Under the pieces are notes generated by a model. It searched no databases and was not told where the DNA came from. It worked only from the letters and a program-made list of their open reading frames with translations. Below are positions 1-8,784 of a stretch of 64,000 nt of DNA, piece after piece. The DNA is from Methanobacterium_B sp963825335 (GTDB lineage: Archaea; Methanobacteriota; Methanobacteria; Methanobacteriales; Methanobacteriaceae), in the NCBI GenBank assembly GCA_963825335.1, contig CAWGSP010000001.1, forward strand, positions 682,001-746,000, given 5' to 3'. The position numbers and the translations under genes are program-made. Every line of letters starts with the position of its first letter. Position 1 is the stretch's first letter.

Positions 1-188
1 ATAGCGCACCTATTGAAGAAGGATCGGAATACGATGTTAAAATTGAAGATACTGGCAGAGACGGAGACGGAATTGCACGTGTCGAAGGTTTTGTAGTCTT
101 CGTTTCAGGTGCCAAAGTTGGTGACGAAGTAAGGATCAAAGTTAACTCTGTTAGAAGGAACTTTGCATTCGCTGATATAGTAGAATAA
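1..188 (+). CDS. TRAM-domain protein, 3' part only
   Basis: The reading frame is open from the window edge (first whole codon at base 3) to a TAA at 186-188 and encodes about 61 residues. They form one TRAM-type beta-barrel: a GSEYDVKIEDTGRDGDGIA stretch, then a VEGFVVFV strand and a GAKVGDEVRIKV strand. Free-standing TRAM proteins of about 65-75 residues are common in methanogens, and some are reported to act as RNA chaperones. The start codon lies outside the window, so I cannot exclude that this is the C-terminal TRAM domain of a larger RNA-modifying enzyme. An oligo-T stretch follows about 60 bases after the stop. Confidence 0.8.
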   Translation, partial: SAPIEEGSEYDVKIEDTGRDGDGIARVEGFVVFVSGAKVGDEVRIKVNSVRRNFAFADIVE

Positions 189-240
189 ATTTCTACATTG
201 TTTTCATCGAATTACAATAAGAAAATTAAGTTACACTAAT

Positions 241-256
241 TTTCGATTTTTTTTAA
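241..256 (+). terminator. Oligo-T terminator after the TRAM gene
   Basis: A run of eight T (247-254) follows the TRAM stop codon with no clear stem, as is usual for archaeal termination. The call rests on the T run and its position only. Confidence 0.4.
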
Positions 257-335
257 TTAATATTAATATCTATTTTTATCATACCCATAACCTGTTAAAA
301 ATCTCAACTGCAATAACTTTACAACTTCAAATAAT

Positions 336-369
336 GAAAGATAATATATACATCAACATCGTAATGTTG
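336..369 (+). promoter_or_regulatory. ilvBN promoter with overlapping palindrome
   Basis: A purine-rich BRE-like stretch (336-340) precedes a TATA box, TAATATATA, at 342-350. Directly downstream is a perfect inverted repeat, CAACAT-CGTA-ATGTTG, at 354-369, which would cover the expected transcription start (about 25 bases after the TATA centre). That is a classic position for an archaeal repressor operator. It lies 75 bases ahead of ilvB. The regulator is unknown. Confidence 0.6.
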
Positions 370-444
370 AAATGATGAAAGTAATTTCTAATTTGAAGTA
401 AAAGGAAAAAGAGATTAAATAAATACGAAATTAAAGGTGTTTTT

Positions 445-2187
445 ATGAAGGGTGGCGAAGCCATAATCAAATCACTAACAGATCAAGGAGTAGACATTGT
501 TTTCGGATATCCCGGAGGAGTTCTACTTCCGTTATATGATGTAATATACGATTCTGATATTAAGCATATATTAGTAAGACATGAACAATGCGCAGCTCAC
601 GCAGCTGATGGATTTGCCAGAGCTTCTGGCAAAGTTGGTGTGTGTATTGGTACTTCAGGACCCGGTGCAACGAATCTCATCACAGGTATTGCAACAGCAT
701 ACATGGATTCTTCACCGGTAGTAGCAATCGCAGGTCAAGTATCATCGAATTTGATCGGCAATGATGCTTTTCAAGAAGTTGACACCATTGGAATCACCAT
801 GCCTATTACCAAACATAATTTTCAGGCAATGAAAGCCATTGAAATTCCTGGCATGATCAGATCTGCATTTTATATAGCTAATACAGGAAGAAATGGGCCA
901 GTAGTTTTGGATCTTCCAAAAGATGTTCAAGAAGAGGAGTTAGATTATGAATCAGCCCCCGACATTGAACTGTTGGGTTATAAACCTACAAAAAAAGGAC
1001 ATCCACTACAAGTGAAAAAAGCTGCAAATATGATATTAAACGCTAAAAAACCTGTTATACTGGCAGGTGGTGGTGTTATATTATCTGATTCTTCAAAAGA
1101 GCTATTGAGTCTTTCAAAAATAGTAAATGCACCTGTTACGACCACACTCATGGGAAAAGGTTCTTTTCCAGAAGATGATCCATTATCTTTAGGAATGCTC
1201 GGAATGCACGGACGAAAAGCAGCTAATTTCATAGTAGATGAGTGTGACTGTTTAATTGCAATTGGCTGCAGATTTTCCGATCGGACCACTGGTTTAATTT
1301 CCGAATTTGCTAACAATGCAAAAATAATACATATCGATGTTGATCCAGCGGAAATAGGAAAGAATGTGGATATAGATATTCCTATAGTCGGAGACGCCAA
1401 AAAAATTGTGTCAGACCTTATTAATGTGATTGATAAAGTTAAGAAAAATAATAACGAATCCAGTTGGTTAAATTACGTTACAAGCTTCAAGCAAGACTGT
1501 TTGCCTAGATTATCATTTGATGACATCCCATTAAAACCTCAACAAGTAATAAAAGAGTTGTCAGAAGCCATCACAGATGATACTATAATAACAACAGATG
1601 TAGGACAAAATCAAATGTGGATGGCCCACTATTTCAAATCACGCAATCCAAGGAAATTCATAACATCCGGAGGTTTAGGAACTATGGGATTCGGGTTCCC
1701 TGCAGCCATGGGTGCAAAGGTAGCTATGCCAGATAATGACGTAGTATCTGTCTGTGGAGACGGAGGATTTCTTATGGTCTGCCAAGACCTAGCAACAATA
1801 AAAGAATATGACATACCGGTGGTCATTTGTGTCTTAGATAATCGTAGACTTGGAATGGTTGCTCAATGGCAGAAATTGTTTTATGACAAACGTATGTCCC
1901 ACACACACCTAGGAGAAAGTCCAGATTTTGTGAAGCTTGCTGAATCATTTGGGGTTAATGCTGCAAGAGTAGAAAAGCCCGGAGAGATGCGGGAAACAAT
2001 AAATGAAGCCATTAGATCTGGAGAACCTTATTTATTAGATGTTATCATAGATCCAGAAGAAATACTTCCAATGGTTCCTCCAGGCTGTGGGCTCAAAGAG
2101 ATAGTTGGAGAGTATAAAGTCGAAAGGGAGACACCTGGTGAAATAATTTACAAACCGTCTGAAGAGAAGGGTGATGAGTATGAATGA
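445..2187 (+). CDS. ilvB: Acetolactate synthase, large (catalytic) subunit
   Basis: The enzyme condenses two pyruvates, or pyruvate and 2-oxobutyrate, in the first common step of valine, leucine and isoleucine synthesis. It needs thiamine diphosphate, Mg and FAD. The 580 residues match the family length. The N-terminal ThDP domain has FGYPGG near residue 20 and the catalytic Glu47 in RHEQ. A central FAD-binding domain follows. The C-terminal domain has the ThDP/Mg motif GDGGF near residue 438, ending in DNRRLGMV. A GGTG ribosome-binding site lies 5-6 bases before the ATG. It overlaps ilvN by eight bases, so the subunits are translationally coupled. The window also holds ilvC and ilvE. Confidence 0.96.
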   Translation: MKGGEAIIKSLTDQGVDIVFGYPGGVLLPLYDVIYDSDIKHILVRHEQCAAHAADGFARASGKVGVCIGTSGPGATNLITGIATAYMDSSPVVAIAGQVSSNLIGNDAFQEVDTIGITMPITKHNFQAMKAIEIPGMIRSAFYIANTGRNGPVVLDLPKDVQEEELDYESAPDIELLGYKPTKKGHPLQVKKAANMILNAKKPVILAGGGVILSDSSKELLSLSKIVNAPVTTTLMGKGSFPEDDPLSLGMLGMHGRKAANFIVDECDCLIAIGCRFSDRTTGLISEFANNAKIIHIDVDPAEIGKNVDIDIPIVGDAKKIVSDLINVIDKVKKNNNESSWLNYVTSFKQDCLPRLSFDDIPLKPQQVIKELSEAITDDTIITTDVGQNQMWMAHYFKSRNPRKFITSGGLGTMGFGFPAAMGAKVAMPDNDVVSVCGDGGFLMVCQDLATIKEYDIPVVICVLDNRRLGMVAQWQKLFYDKRMSHTHLGESPDFVKLAESFGVNAARVEKPGEMRETINEAIRSGEPYLLDVIIDPEEILPMVPPGCGLKEIVGEYKVERETPGEIIYKPSEEKGDEYE

Positions 2188-2680
2188 GAGTAGAACTCAT
2201 ATTATCAGCGCAATAGTTATACATAAACCAGGTGTACTTCAGCGTGTTGCAGGACTGTTCACTCGAAGGGGCTTTAACATAGAAAATATAACAGTTGGTA
2301 CATCGGAACATGAAAACTTTGCAAGAATGACCATTATCGCTAAAGGTGATGAAAAAGTACTGGAACAAATTACGAAACAACTCAATAAACTAATAGATGT
2401 AATTAAAGTCAGGGACTTAGAACCAGATAGCACTGTAGAAAGAGAACTTTGTCTTATAAAAGTACATACAGCTACCGAAAAAGCAAGATTAGAAGTGATA
2501 CAGTACGCCAACATATTCCGAGGTAGAATAATCGATGTGAGCCCAGAAACATTGATAATCGAAATCACAGGCTCTCCAGAAAAAATAGAAGCACTAATTG
2601 ACCTAGTTAAAACTTTTGGAATTAAAGAAGTGGCCAGAACAGGACCAACAGCAATTTCAAGGGGTACAAAAACTATTTAG
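2180..2680 (+). CDS. ilvN: Acetolactate synthase, small regulatory subunit
   Basis: This ACT-domain subunit stimulates IlvB and mediates valine feedback inhibition. The N-terminal ACT domain reads HIISAIVIHKPGVLQRVAGL and continues FTRRGFNIENITVG. A second ACT-like half spans about residues 75-166, for example ELCLIKVHT and RGRIIDVSPETLIIEITG. The 166 residues agree with bacterial and archaeal IlvN/IlvH. I chose the ATG at 2180 because an AGGGTGAT ribosome-binding site (2168-2175) sits four bases upstream. GTG at 2171 and ATG at 2174 are in frame but lie inside that site. The gene overlaps the end of ilvB. A loose oligo-T region separates it from ilvC. Confidence 0.94.
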   Translation: MNESRTHIISAIVIHKPGVLQRVAGLFTRRGFNIENITVGTSEHENFARMTIIAKGDEKVLEQITKQLNKLIDVIKVRDLEPDSTVERELCLIKVHTATEKARLEVIQYANIFRGRIIDVSPETLIIEITGSPEKIEALIDLVKTFGIKEVARTGPTAISRGTKTI

Positions 2681-2762
2681 AATAAATAAGTTATTCATTA
2701 AATGTATTTTATTAATTAAATTTATGATTTCTGAAATTTATTTAAAATAGGAGGAGAAGAAA

Positions 2763-3749
2763 ATGAAAATGTACTATGAAAAAGATGTTGATTTAAACGT
2801 ACTAAAAAATAAAACCATAGCAGTTATCGGATATGGGAGCCAAGGAATGGCCCAATCACGAAATATGCATGAGAGTGGTCTGAATGTTGTTGTTGGTTTA
2901 AGGAAGAATGGTTCTTCATGGAATATTGCAAAGGAAGATGGTTTGAATGTTATGACTGTGGAAGATGCTGCAAAAACCGCTGATATCATTCATATATTGA
3001 TACCCGATGAAATTCAAAAAGAAGTATACGAAGAATCTATAAAAAACCATATAGAAGAAGGAAACACCATATCATTCTCACATGGTTACAACATTCACTT
3101 TGGATACATAAATCCTCCTGAAAATGTTAACATAACTATGATTGCCCCTAAAGGGCCTGGTGCCATGGTCAGAAAGACGTATGAAGAAGGATTTGGTGTT
3201 CCTGGCCTTGTTGCAATCGAAAGAGATTATACTGGGGATGCGCTTCAAATTGCACTTGCAATGGGTCAAGGATCAGGGCTTACACGTGCCGGAGTATTGG
3301 AAACTACTTTCAAGGAAGAAACAGAAACAGATCTCTTTGGTGAACAAGCAGTTTTATGTGGTGGGGCAACTGAACTAGTTGCAGCAGGATTCCAAACACT
3401 CGTTGATGCAGGATACCAACCGGAAATAGCATACTTCGAAACATGTCATGAGTTAAAGCTCATAGTAGACCTTATTTATGCAAAAGGTTTTGCTGGAATG
3501 TGGAATGATGTAAGTAACACCGCAGAATACGGTGGCCTGGTTACTAGGAAACGTTTAGTCACAGATCAAACTAGGTTAGAAATGAAGAAAATTTTAGAAG
3601 AGATACAAACCGGAAAGTTCGCCAAAGATTGGGCAACTGAAAACAATGCGGGTAAACCCATGCTCAGCAGGTTGAGAGCAATAGAATCTGAACTACAAAT
3701 TGAGAAAGTTGGAACAAAACTCAGAAAGCTTTGCGGACTTCAAAAATAA
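2763..3749 (+). CDS. ilvC: Ketol-acid reductoisomerase (class I)
   Basis: It converts 2-acetolactate or 2-aceto-2-hydroxybutyrate to the dihydroxy-acids using NADPH and Mg. The 328-residue length fits class I. The Rossmann motif VIGYGSQGMAQ lies near residues 21-31, and the catalytic metal-binding region includes TETDLFGEQAVLCGG and YFETCHELKLIVDL. A strong GGAGGAGA ribosome-binding site lies upstream. ATG at 2763 and ATG at 2769 are both possible; the first is kept because of spacing. It follows ilvN by 82 bases and is probably part of the same transcript. An oligo-T tract lies directly after the stop. Confidence 0.95.
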   Translation: MKMYYEKDVDLNVLKNKTIAVIGYGSQGMAQSRNMHESGLNVVVGLRKNGSSWNIAKEDGLNVMTVEDAAKTADIIHILIPDEIQKEVYEESIKNHIEEGNTISFSHGYNIHFGYINPPENVNITMIAPKGPGAMVRKTYEEGFGVPGLVAIERDYTGDALQIALAMGQGSGLTRAGVLETTFKEETETDLFGEQAVLCGGATELVAAGFQTLVDAGYQPEIAYFETCHELKLIVDLIYAKGFAGMWNDVSNTAEYGGLVTRKRLVTDQTRLEMKKILEEIQTGKFAKDWATENNAGKPMLSRLRAIESELQIEKVGTKLRKLCGLQK

Positions 3750-3750
3750 A

Positions 3751-3765
3751 TTTTTTATTTTTTTT
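3751..3765 (+). terminator. Oligo-T terminator after ilvC
   Basis: Two T runs (six and eight) separated by one A follow the ilvC stop codon at once. There is no stem. It probably ends the ilvBNC transcript. Confidence 0.5.
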
Positions 3766-3851
3766 AAAAGAAGAACTTAATCATTGAACAAGCTGCTGAA
3801 CCACAATATTGAGTTAATGTGTATTAAACAGCTAATGGAGATGGTGATTAT

Positions 3852-4850
3852 ATGGTTTTTATAGGTATGGATCACGGCACTACTGGAATCTCTTTTACAA
3901 TATTTGATGATAAACCGATTTACTTCAAAATAGGGCGGGAAGAATTATCAAAAGGTGAAGTATCTGCAGTTGAAGAGATAAGTAAGATTGTTGATAAAGA
4001 CTCTATCGATCTTATGGCAATTACATACGCTATGGGTGATGGTTTAACTTCAATTACTCCAATAGACCAGGTCAAAGATAGGGGTATATTGTCTATGGAG
4101 GGAGCAGGTAAGGTTACTGGAGGAGGTACTGCTGTCTACGATGAGATAAAAGAGTCTGGAATTGATACAGTTGTTATTCCGGGGATACATAAACACACTG
4201 AATGTCTTGATCCAACCTTTAGGGCCGCATACTCTCATCACGCAAGCTCTGAAAAAATTAGTATATGTTACAATGCTTACTTGGAAACGGGTTTTGAAAA
4301 TATGATAGTTTCTGATATTAGCTCAAACACCGTTAGTATTTTAATCCAAGATGGTAAGATTAGGGGGGCTATTGATGCATGTATAGGTGCTATGGGTATT
4401 ATTCACGGCCCGCTAGATCTTGAAATGTTACGGGATATTGATGATGGTTTAAAAACCGCTAATGAATGTTTCTCAAGGGCGGGTGCTGTCAAAGTAACCA
4501 ATATTAATGCCAAGGTGAGCAGGATCAAAGATGAGCTATTAAAAAGATATGTTGACGGGGAGCCCCAAGCTTCTCTGGCACTTCAAACAATGCAAATGAC
4601 TATATTAATGGAAATTCACGGTCTTTCAGGTTTGGTTAAAGGACATTTGGATGGGATAGTGTTGACGGGATCAGTTGGCTCAATGACTGAACCCTATGAT
4701 TTTTATCATAAATTAAAAGAGGGGTTAGACTCATTAGCATTAGTCTCAAAATTGCCGTCGACTTCAGGATCGTTAGGCAGTGCACAAATAGCTAAAGCTG
4801 TTTTTGAAGGTAAAGAAAATATTTTGGGCATTCCAGTTGTTAAATATTAA
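3852..4850 (+). CDS. Methanogenesis marker protein 12
   Basis: The 332-residue protein opens with an ASKHA-type nucleotide-binding signature, IGMDHGTTGISF, and carries GIHKHTECLDPTFRAAYSHH in the middle and a glycine-rich VLTGSVGSMTEP late. This matches the family conserved almost only in methanogens and known as methanogenesis marker 12. The exact function is not established. The fold suggests ATP-dependent activity on a sugar, acyl group or protein. A GGTGATT ribosome-binding site precedes the ATG. It stands alone between ilvC and surE, which is transcribed toward it. Identification rests on the recalled family pattern. Confidence 0.85.
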   Translation: MVFIGMDHGTTGISFTIFDDKPIYFKIGREELSKGEVSAVEEISKIVDKDSIDLMAITYAMGDGLTSITPIDQVKDRGILSMEGAGKVTGGGTAVYDEIKESGIDTVVIPGIHKHTECLDPTFRAAYSHHASSEKISICYNAYLETGFENMIVSDISSNTVSILIQDGKIRGAIDACIGAMGIIHGPLDLEMLRDIDDGLKTANECFSRAGAVKVTNINAKVSRIKDELLKRYVDGEPQASLALQTMQMTILMEIHGLSGLVKGHLDGIVLTGSVGSMTEPYDFYHKLKEGLDSLALVSKLPSTSGSLGSAQIAKAVFEGKENILGIPVVKY

Positions 4851-4869
4851 CTAAATTATTGTCATTATT

Positions 4870-4986
4870 TTGTACAGTAGAAAGAAATGAATTTAATTCT
4901 CATATGATTTTACATCGATATCTTCTACCGTAGAATAATTCTTTCCTAAAACCCAAGATTATTATAAAATTATTCTACAGTAGAAT
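4870..4986. repeat. Three spaced copies of a 13-bp palindrome
   Basis: Between the convergent marker 12 and surE genes lie TTGTACAGTAGAA (4870-4882), TTCTACCGTAGAA (4923-4935) and TTCTACAGTAGAA (4973-4985, a perfect 15-bp inverted repeat with flanking A/T). Centres are 53 and 50 bases apart, close to five helical turns each. The rest of 4851-5239 is AT-rich and I see no gene in it. The pattern resembles cooperative binding sites, but neither gene starts here. Confidence 0.65.
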
Positions 4987-5239
4987 CAATGAGAAATAAA
5001 ATCATTAAAAACTCAATTCATTGTAGATGAAATGTTTAACCAATATTTATACCATAAATTACAGTTAAATTTGAAAACTAATAATTTACAAAACTTAAAA
5101 TCATGACAAAGCAAAAATAAAATCGTTTGATATTTACAAATTCAGGTAAAAATTAGAATTATCAATAAATTTTCGAATTTTTTTTTATTTACACTGGAAA
5201 TAGTCCTCTATAAAAAATTTTAAAATAATAAAATAAAAT

Positions 5240-6016
5240 TTAAACCAACCAGTTTTCCATTGAATCTAACATAGAGGTACAATCGAGTGAAATAGGAGTT
5301 ATAGTGGGACACCTCTCATATTTAAGCACTTGGACATCTGTTCCATGTGCATCATTTTCAACGGGATCTCCATCTATCCAATAATACGGTCTCCCCCTTG
5401 GATCCAATCTTTTTTGAATGTGTATCTTGTACATCCTATCACCAAGTCTTGTGAGCCTGACCTTTTCGCTAGAAGGGTGAGATGGTATATTCAGATTCAA
5501 AAAATCAACTCCTTCAGGAAGTCCTTTTTCAATAATTCTTAGTGCTATACGCCTTAGAATCTTAATTGCATATCTGAAATCAAGTTCTACATGACCATCA
5601 TGAAACTTGATATCCCCACGAGTGACTTGTAGAGAAACTGAAAGTGCAGGAATACCATGTACTGCAGCTTCCATTGCTGCTCCAATCGTACCTGAAGTGG
5701 TGAGTTCAGATTTGCCAAGATTTTCCCCGATGTTTATACCAGATATAACTAGATCTGGTTTTTGATCAGCCAATTCATAAATTCCGATTATAACAGAATC
5801 AGTTGGAGTGCCAGAAACAGAAAAAGCTTCTGTTCCATCAGAAAGATGGGTTTCCGTGACTCTCACAGGTTCGAATAAGGTTAATGCATGGCCTATTCCA
5901 CTTTGTTGTGTAGCAGGTGCCACTATATCTATCTCACCAAGATCTTGTACTGCTTTTTTGGCAGCGACTATTCCTGAAGAGTTAACTCCATCATCATTTG
6001 TGATCAGTATTCTCAT
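5240..6016 (-). CDS. surE: 5'/3'-nucleotidase SurE
   Basis: This metal-dependent phosphatase acts on nucleoside monophosphates. The start MRILITNDDGVNSSGI holds the Asp-Asp metal ligands. GTPTDSVIIGIYEL and DLVISGINIGENLG, followed by a TSGTIGAAMEAA segment, complete the active site. The 258-residue length is normal. I chose the ATG at 6016 because the family begins with this motif. An ATG three codons earlier (6025) is in frame, and neither has a strong ribosome-binding site. It is transcribed toward marker 12 and divergently from the next gene. Confidence 0.93.
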   Translation of the reverse strand: MRILITNDDGVNSSGIVAAKKAVQDLGEIDIVAPATQQSGIGHALTLFEPVRVTETHLSDGTEAFSVSGTPTDSVIIGIYELADQKPDLVISGINIGENLGKSELTTSGTIGAAMEAAVHGIPALSVSLQVTRGDIKFHDGHVELDFRYAIKILRRIALRIIEKGLPEGVDFLNLNIPSHPSSEKVRLTRLGDRMYKIHIQKRLDPRGRPYYWIDGDPVENDAHGTDVQVLKYERCPTITPISLDCTSMLDSMENWLV

Positions 6017-6183
6017 ACAACCCATTATAATTTTTTATATCTAAATAGTTTTTTGAGTAAGCGTAAAAGATGGGGGACAGTGCAAAGTATAATAAATTAG
6101 AAAAGAATTAATAATACATATTAAATACTAATAATAAAGATAATGTGAAATATCATTCCCTTGAGTACATTTAGGTGAAGAAA

Positions 6184-6978
6184 TTGGAAAAAGATAGGTT
6201 GATCGGGTTTGTTGCAAAGGTCATGGAAGAATCTGGATTCAAGGTCTACAAAAACTTTAAAACATCCCGGCATATAATAGATGTTTACGGTATTTTACCA
6301 ACAGTCCTAGGAGATATGGGTATTGTAGTAGCTTGTAAAAACTATGATGAACAGTGGGAAGTTGGATTAGATGTATTGAAGGAAATGGAGATGGTTGGGA
6401 AGACATTGAAAGCATCTAAAATTGTTGTTATCACGACCTCCCACTTTACCAAAAGTGCTACCAACTATGCAGGCAGAAGAAATATCAAATTGATAGACAA
6501 GGATGGGTTACTTGTGATAGCCAAAAAATTTTCAAAAAAAGTGCAAGCCGTTAACAACAATATAATGAGTGAGGATTATGATGAATCAGACAATTACAAT
6601 CCAATACCAAGGTCTAATATGGGCCCATCGATTCTAACTAAGGGAAAAAAAAGTTTGTCAAAAAGCAGTAAGAAAAAAAATATCGGTAAAAGCGTGAATA
6701 TGGGGGATTATATCCCGGATCTTAAGGGTATCATGAATAACACATTAGCCCTCATAATCATTGTGCTTTTGGTTTCATCTTTCATAACATACATAATTAG
6801 CTTGTTTAACAAAGATACTGCAGTAATTGGTGTTTCAAGGATATTATTTTCGGCTTTATTATCATACGGACTTGTATTATATTCTGAAAGGGATATGAAC
6901 ATTGTACTTACCAAAGGAACAATAGTTTTCTTTGCTTCAATGATTATATATGTAATTTTGATCCTTATAACAAGATAA
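6184..6978 (+). CDS. Restriction-endonuclease-like domain protein with membrane segments
   Basis: The first 115 residues look like a PD-(D/E)xK or Mrr-type nuclease fold: HIIDVYG with the Asp, then GIVVACKNYDE carrying the Lys. Cys stands where a Glu or Gln is usual, so catalysis is uncertain. A charged linker follows. The C-terminus has three hydrophobic segments, starting LALIIIVLLVSSF, then ILFSALLSYGLVL and FFASMIIYVILILI. A nuclease fold joined to a membrane anchor occurs in archaeal genomes without a defined role. I chose TTG at 6184 because AGGTGA (6173-6178) sits five bases upstream; GTG at 6175 is the alternative. No operon partner is near. Confidence 0.65.
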   Translation: MEKDRLIGFVAKVMEESGFKVYKNFKTSRHIIDVYGILPTVLGDMGIVVACKNYDEQWEVGLDVLKEMEMVGKTLKASKIVVITTSHFTKSATNYAGRRNIKLIDKDGLLVIAKKFSKKVQAVNNNIMSEDYDESDNYNPIPRSNMGPSILTKGKKSLSKSSKKKNIGKSVNMGDYIPDLKGIMNNTLALIIIVLLVSSFITYIISLFNKDTAVIGVSRILFSALLSYGLVLYSERDMNIVLTKGTIVFFASMIIYVILILITR

Positions 6979-7059
6979 AAAAAACGTTACATTCTATTTC
7001 TACTGAATAATTAATCGGATTAAGTAAAATTAAGGAAACTAATTAAATTAAGTGGTTAG

Positions 7060-7132
<73 letters not shown>

Positions 7133-7262
7133 CTATTTTAATGATGATTTTATTTCTAATTAATATTCGTTTAACATGCAAAAAAAGTATTTCAACTCGT
7201 AAAAGTTGTGTAAGACTGAATTCATTTAATTTCAAATATTAAAAGCTAAAATATGTGAGTTT

Positions 7263-7338
<76 letters not shown>

Positions 7339-7361
7339 CTTCTCTCATATTAGTTGGTTGG

Positions 7362-7376
7362 CTATATAAACCTTTT
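7362..7376 (-). promoter_or_regulatory. tRNA-Val promoter (BRE and TATA)
   Basis: On the minus strand AAAAGG is followed by TTTATATAG (7362-7370). The TATA box lies 25-33 bases before the 5' end of the tRNA at 7337, the standard archaeal spacing. Confidence 0.75.
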
Positions 7377-7542
7377 CTAAGAAATCATTTTTTTTATCCA
7401 AAAAAATTTGTTAATAATAGAAATTTTATATTAAATCAGATCGATAAAAAAATATGAAATTAACATTTATGCTTTAAAAAAAATGTTGAGTTTACAATAT
7501 TTTATTTTATAATTTCTAATTAAACAAAAATGAGGGATTAAG

Positions 7543-8466
7543 ATGGCATTTGATGAATCTGGGAAGATATGGTTTAATGGAAAGTTAGTAGATTGGAAGG
7601 AAGCAAATTTGCATGTTATGTCTCACGTTGTTCATTATGGATCAAGCGTTTTTGAAGGTATTAGGTGTTATAACACCCAAAATGGTCCTGCAATATTTCG
7701 TTTAGACGATCATATTAAAAGATTTGTAAACTCTGGAAAGATCTACAGAATGGACATACCATACTCAGTAGACGATCTTGACACAGCAGTAATTGATACA
7801 ATAAGGGTTAATGATTTGAATGAATGTTACATAAGGCCCGTGGCTTATAGGGGTTATGGTGAATTAGGAGTATATCCTCTAAACTGTCCTGTAGAGACTG
7901 TTGTTGCTGCATGGCCATGGGGTAAATATTTGGGTGATGAAGCAATAGAACAAGGTGTAGATGTTGGAATTTCTAGTTGGAGGAGAATGGCTCCAGATAC
8001 AATGCCTAATATGGCTAAAGCTGGTTCAAACTACATGAATTCCCAACTTGCTAAAATGGAGTCAATTATTAATGGTTATGATGAAGGTATCATGCTGGAC
8101 TATCAAGGGATGGTCAGTGAAGGAAGTGGAGAAAATATATTTGTTGTCTTAGATGGAGTTTTACATACACCCCCAATGTCCTCTTCTTTGTTAAAGGGAC
8201 TTACAAGAGATGCTATAATCACAATTGCCGATGATATGGGATTGGAGGTTGTGCAAGAGGCTATCCCCCGGGAAATGCTTTATATTTCTGATGAGGTATT
8301 TCTTACAGGGACAGCTGCAGAGGTCACACCAGTACGTTCTATCGACAAAATTCAAGTGGGTAAAGGTGTTAGGGGTGAAATAACTGAAAAACTGCAAGAA
8401 ACCTTTTTTAACATTGTAAATGGAACAGCTAAGGAAGATTACGGGTGGCTTACATACATGAAATGA
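7543..8466 (+). CDS. ilvE: Branched-chain amino acid aminotransferase
   Basis: This PLP enzyme makes the last step of valine, leucine and isoleucine synthesis from the 2-oxo acids and glutamate. It is a fold-type IV aminotransferase of 307 residues, the normal length. Visible are HYGSSVFEGIRCY near residue 31, an RPVAYRGYGELGV segment, a KAGSNYMNSQLAK stretch holding the PLP lysine, EGSGENIFVV and FLTGTAAEVTPV. A GAGGGAT ribosome-binding site is present. It is monocistronic here and complements ilvBNC some 4 kb upstream. Confidence 0.95.
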   Translation: MAFDESGKIWFNGKLVDWKEANLHVMSHVVHYGSSVFEGIRCYNTQNGPAIFRLDDHIKRFVNSGKIYRMDIPYSVDDLDTAVIDTIRVNDLNECYIRPVAYRGYGELGVYPLNCPVETVVAAWPWGKYLGDEAIEQGVDVGISSWRRMAPDTMPNMAKAGSNYMNSQLAKMESIINGYDEGIMLDYQGMVSEGSGENIFVVLDGVLHTPPMSSSLLKGLTRDAIITIADDMGLEVVQEAIPREMLYISDEVFLTGTAAEVTPVRSIDKIQVGKGVRGEITEKLQETFFNIVNGTAKEDYGWLTYMK

Positions 8467-8483
8467 TATCTTTAGGTTAGAAG

Positions 8484-8503
8484 TTATAACTTATAAGTTA
8501 TAA
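8484..8503. repeat. Perfect 20-bp palindrome after ilvE
   Basis: TTATAACTTATAAGTTATAA reads identically on both strands. It lies 18 bases after the ilvE stop in the 318-base gap between two convergent genes. It could form a hairpin or cruciform or bind a dimeric protein. The rest of 8467-8784 shows oligo-A/T tracts near the end of the CobT-like gene and no gene. Confidence 0.6.
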
Positions 8504-8784
8504 TAATGATGAAAATGGGTTTCTAATCACTGATAAGTACCATATCATTCAAGGGCACGAAGCTTTATTCTGAGAAACGTCTAATTATCATTCCTATCTT
8601 TTAGAATAAATTGACTCTATCAATCGAATTATAATTATCATATGTTCTTGGTGTCTGAGTTATAGACAATAAAGAAGGTTTTTATTTAATTAGACTAGGT
8701 TAAATCACGATAAATAATAAAAACTTAAAAAAAAATTTGATCAGTTGGAATTATGATTAGCAACCCAAAAAAATTTGTTGGATA

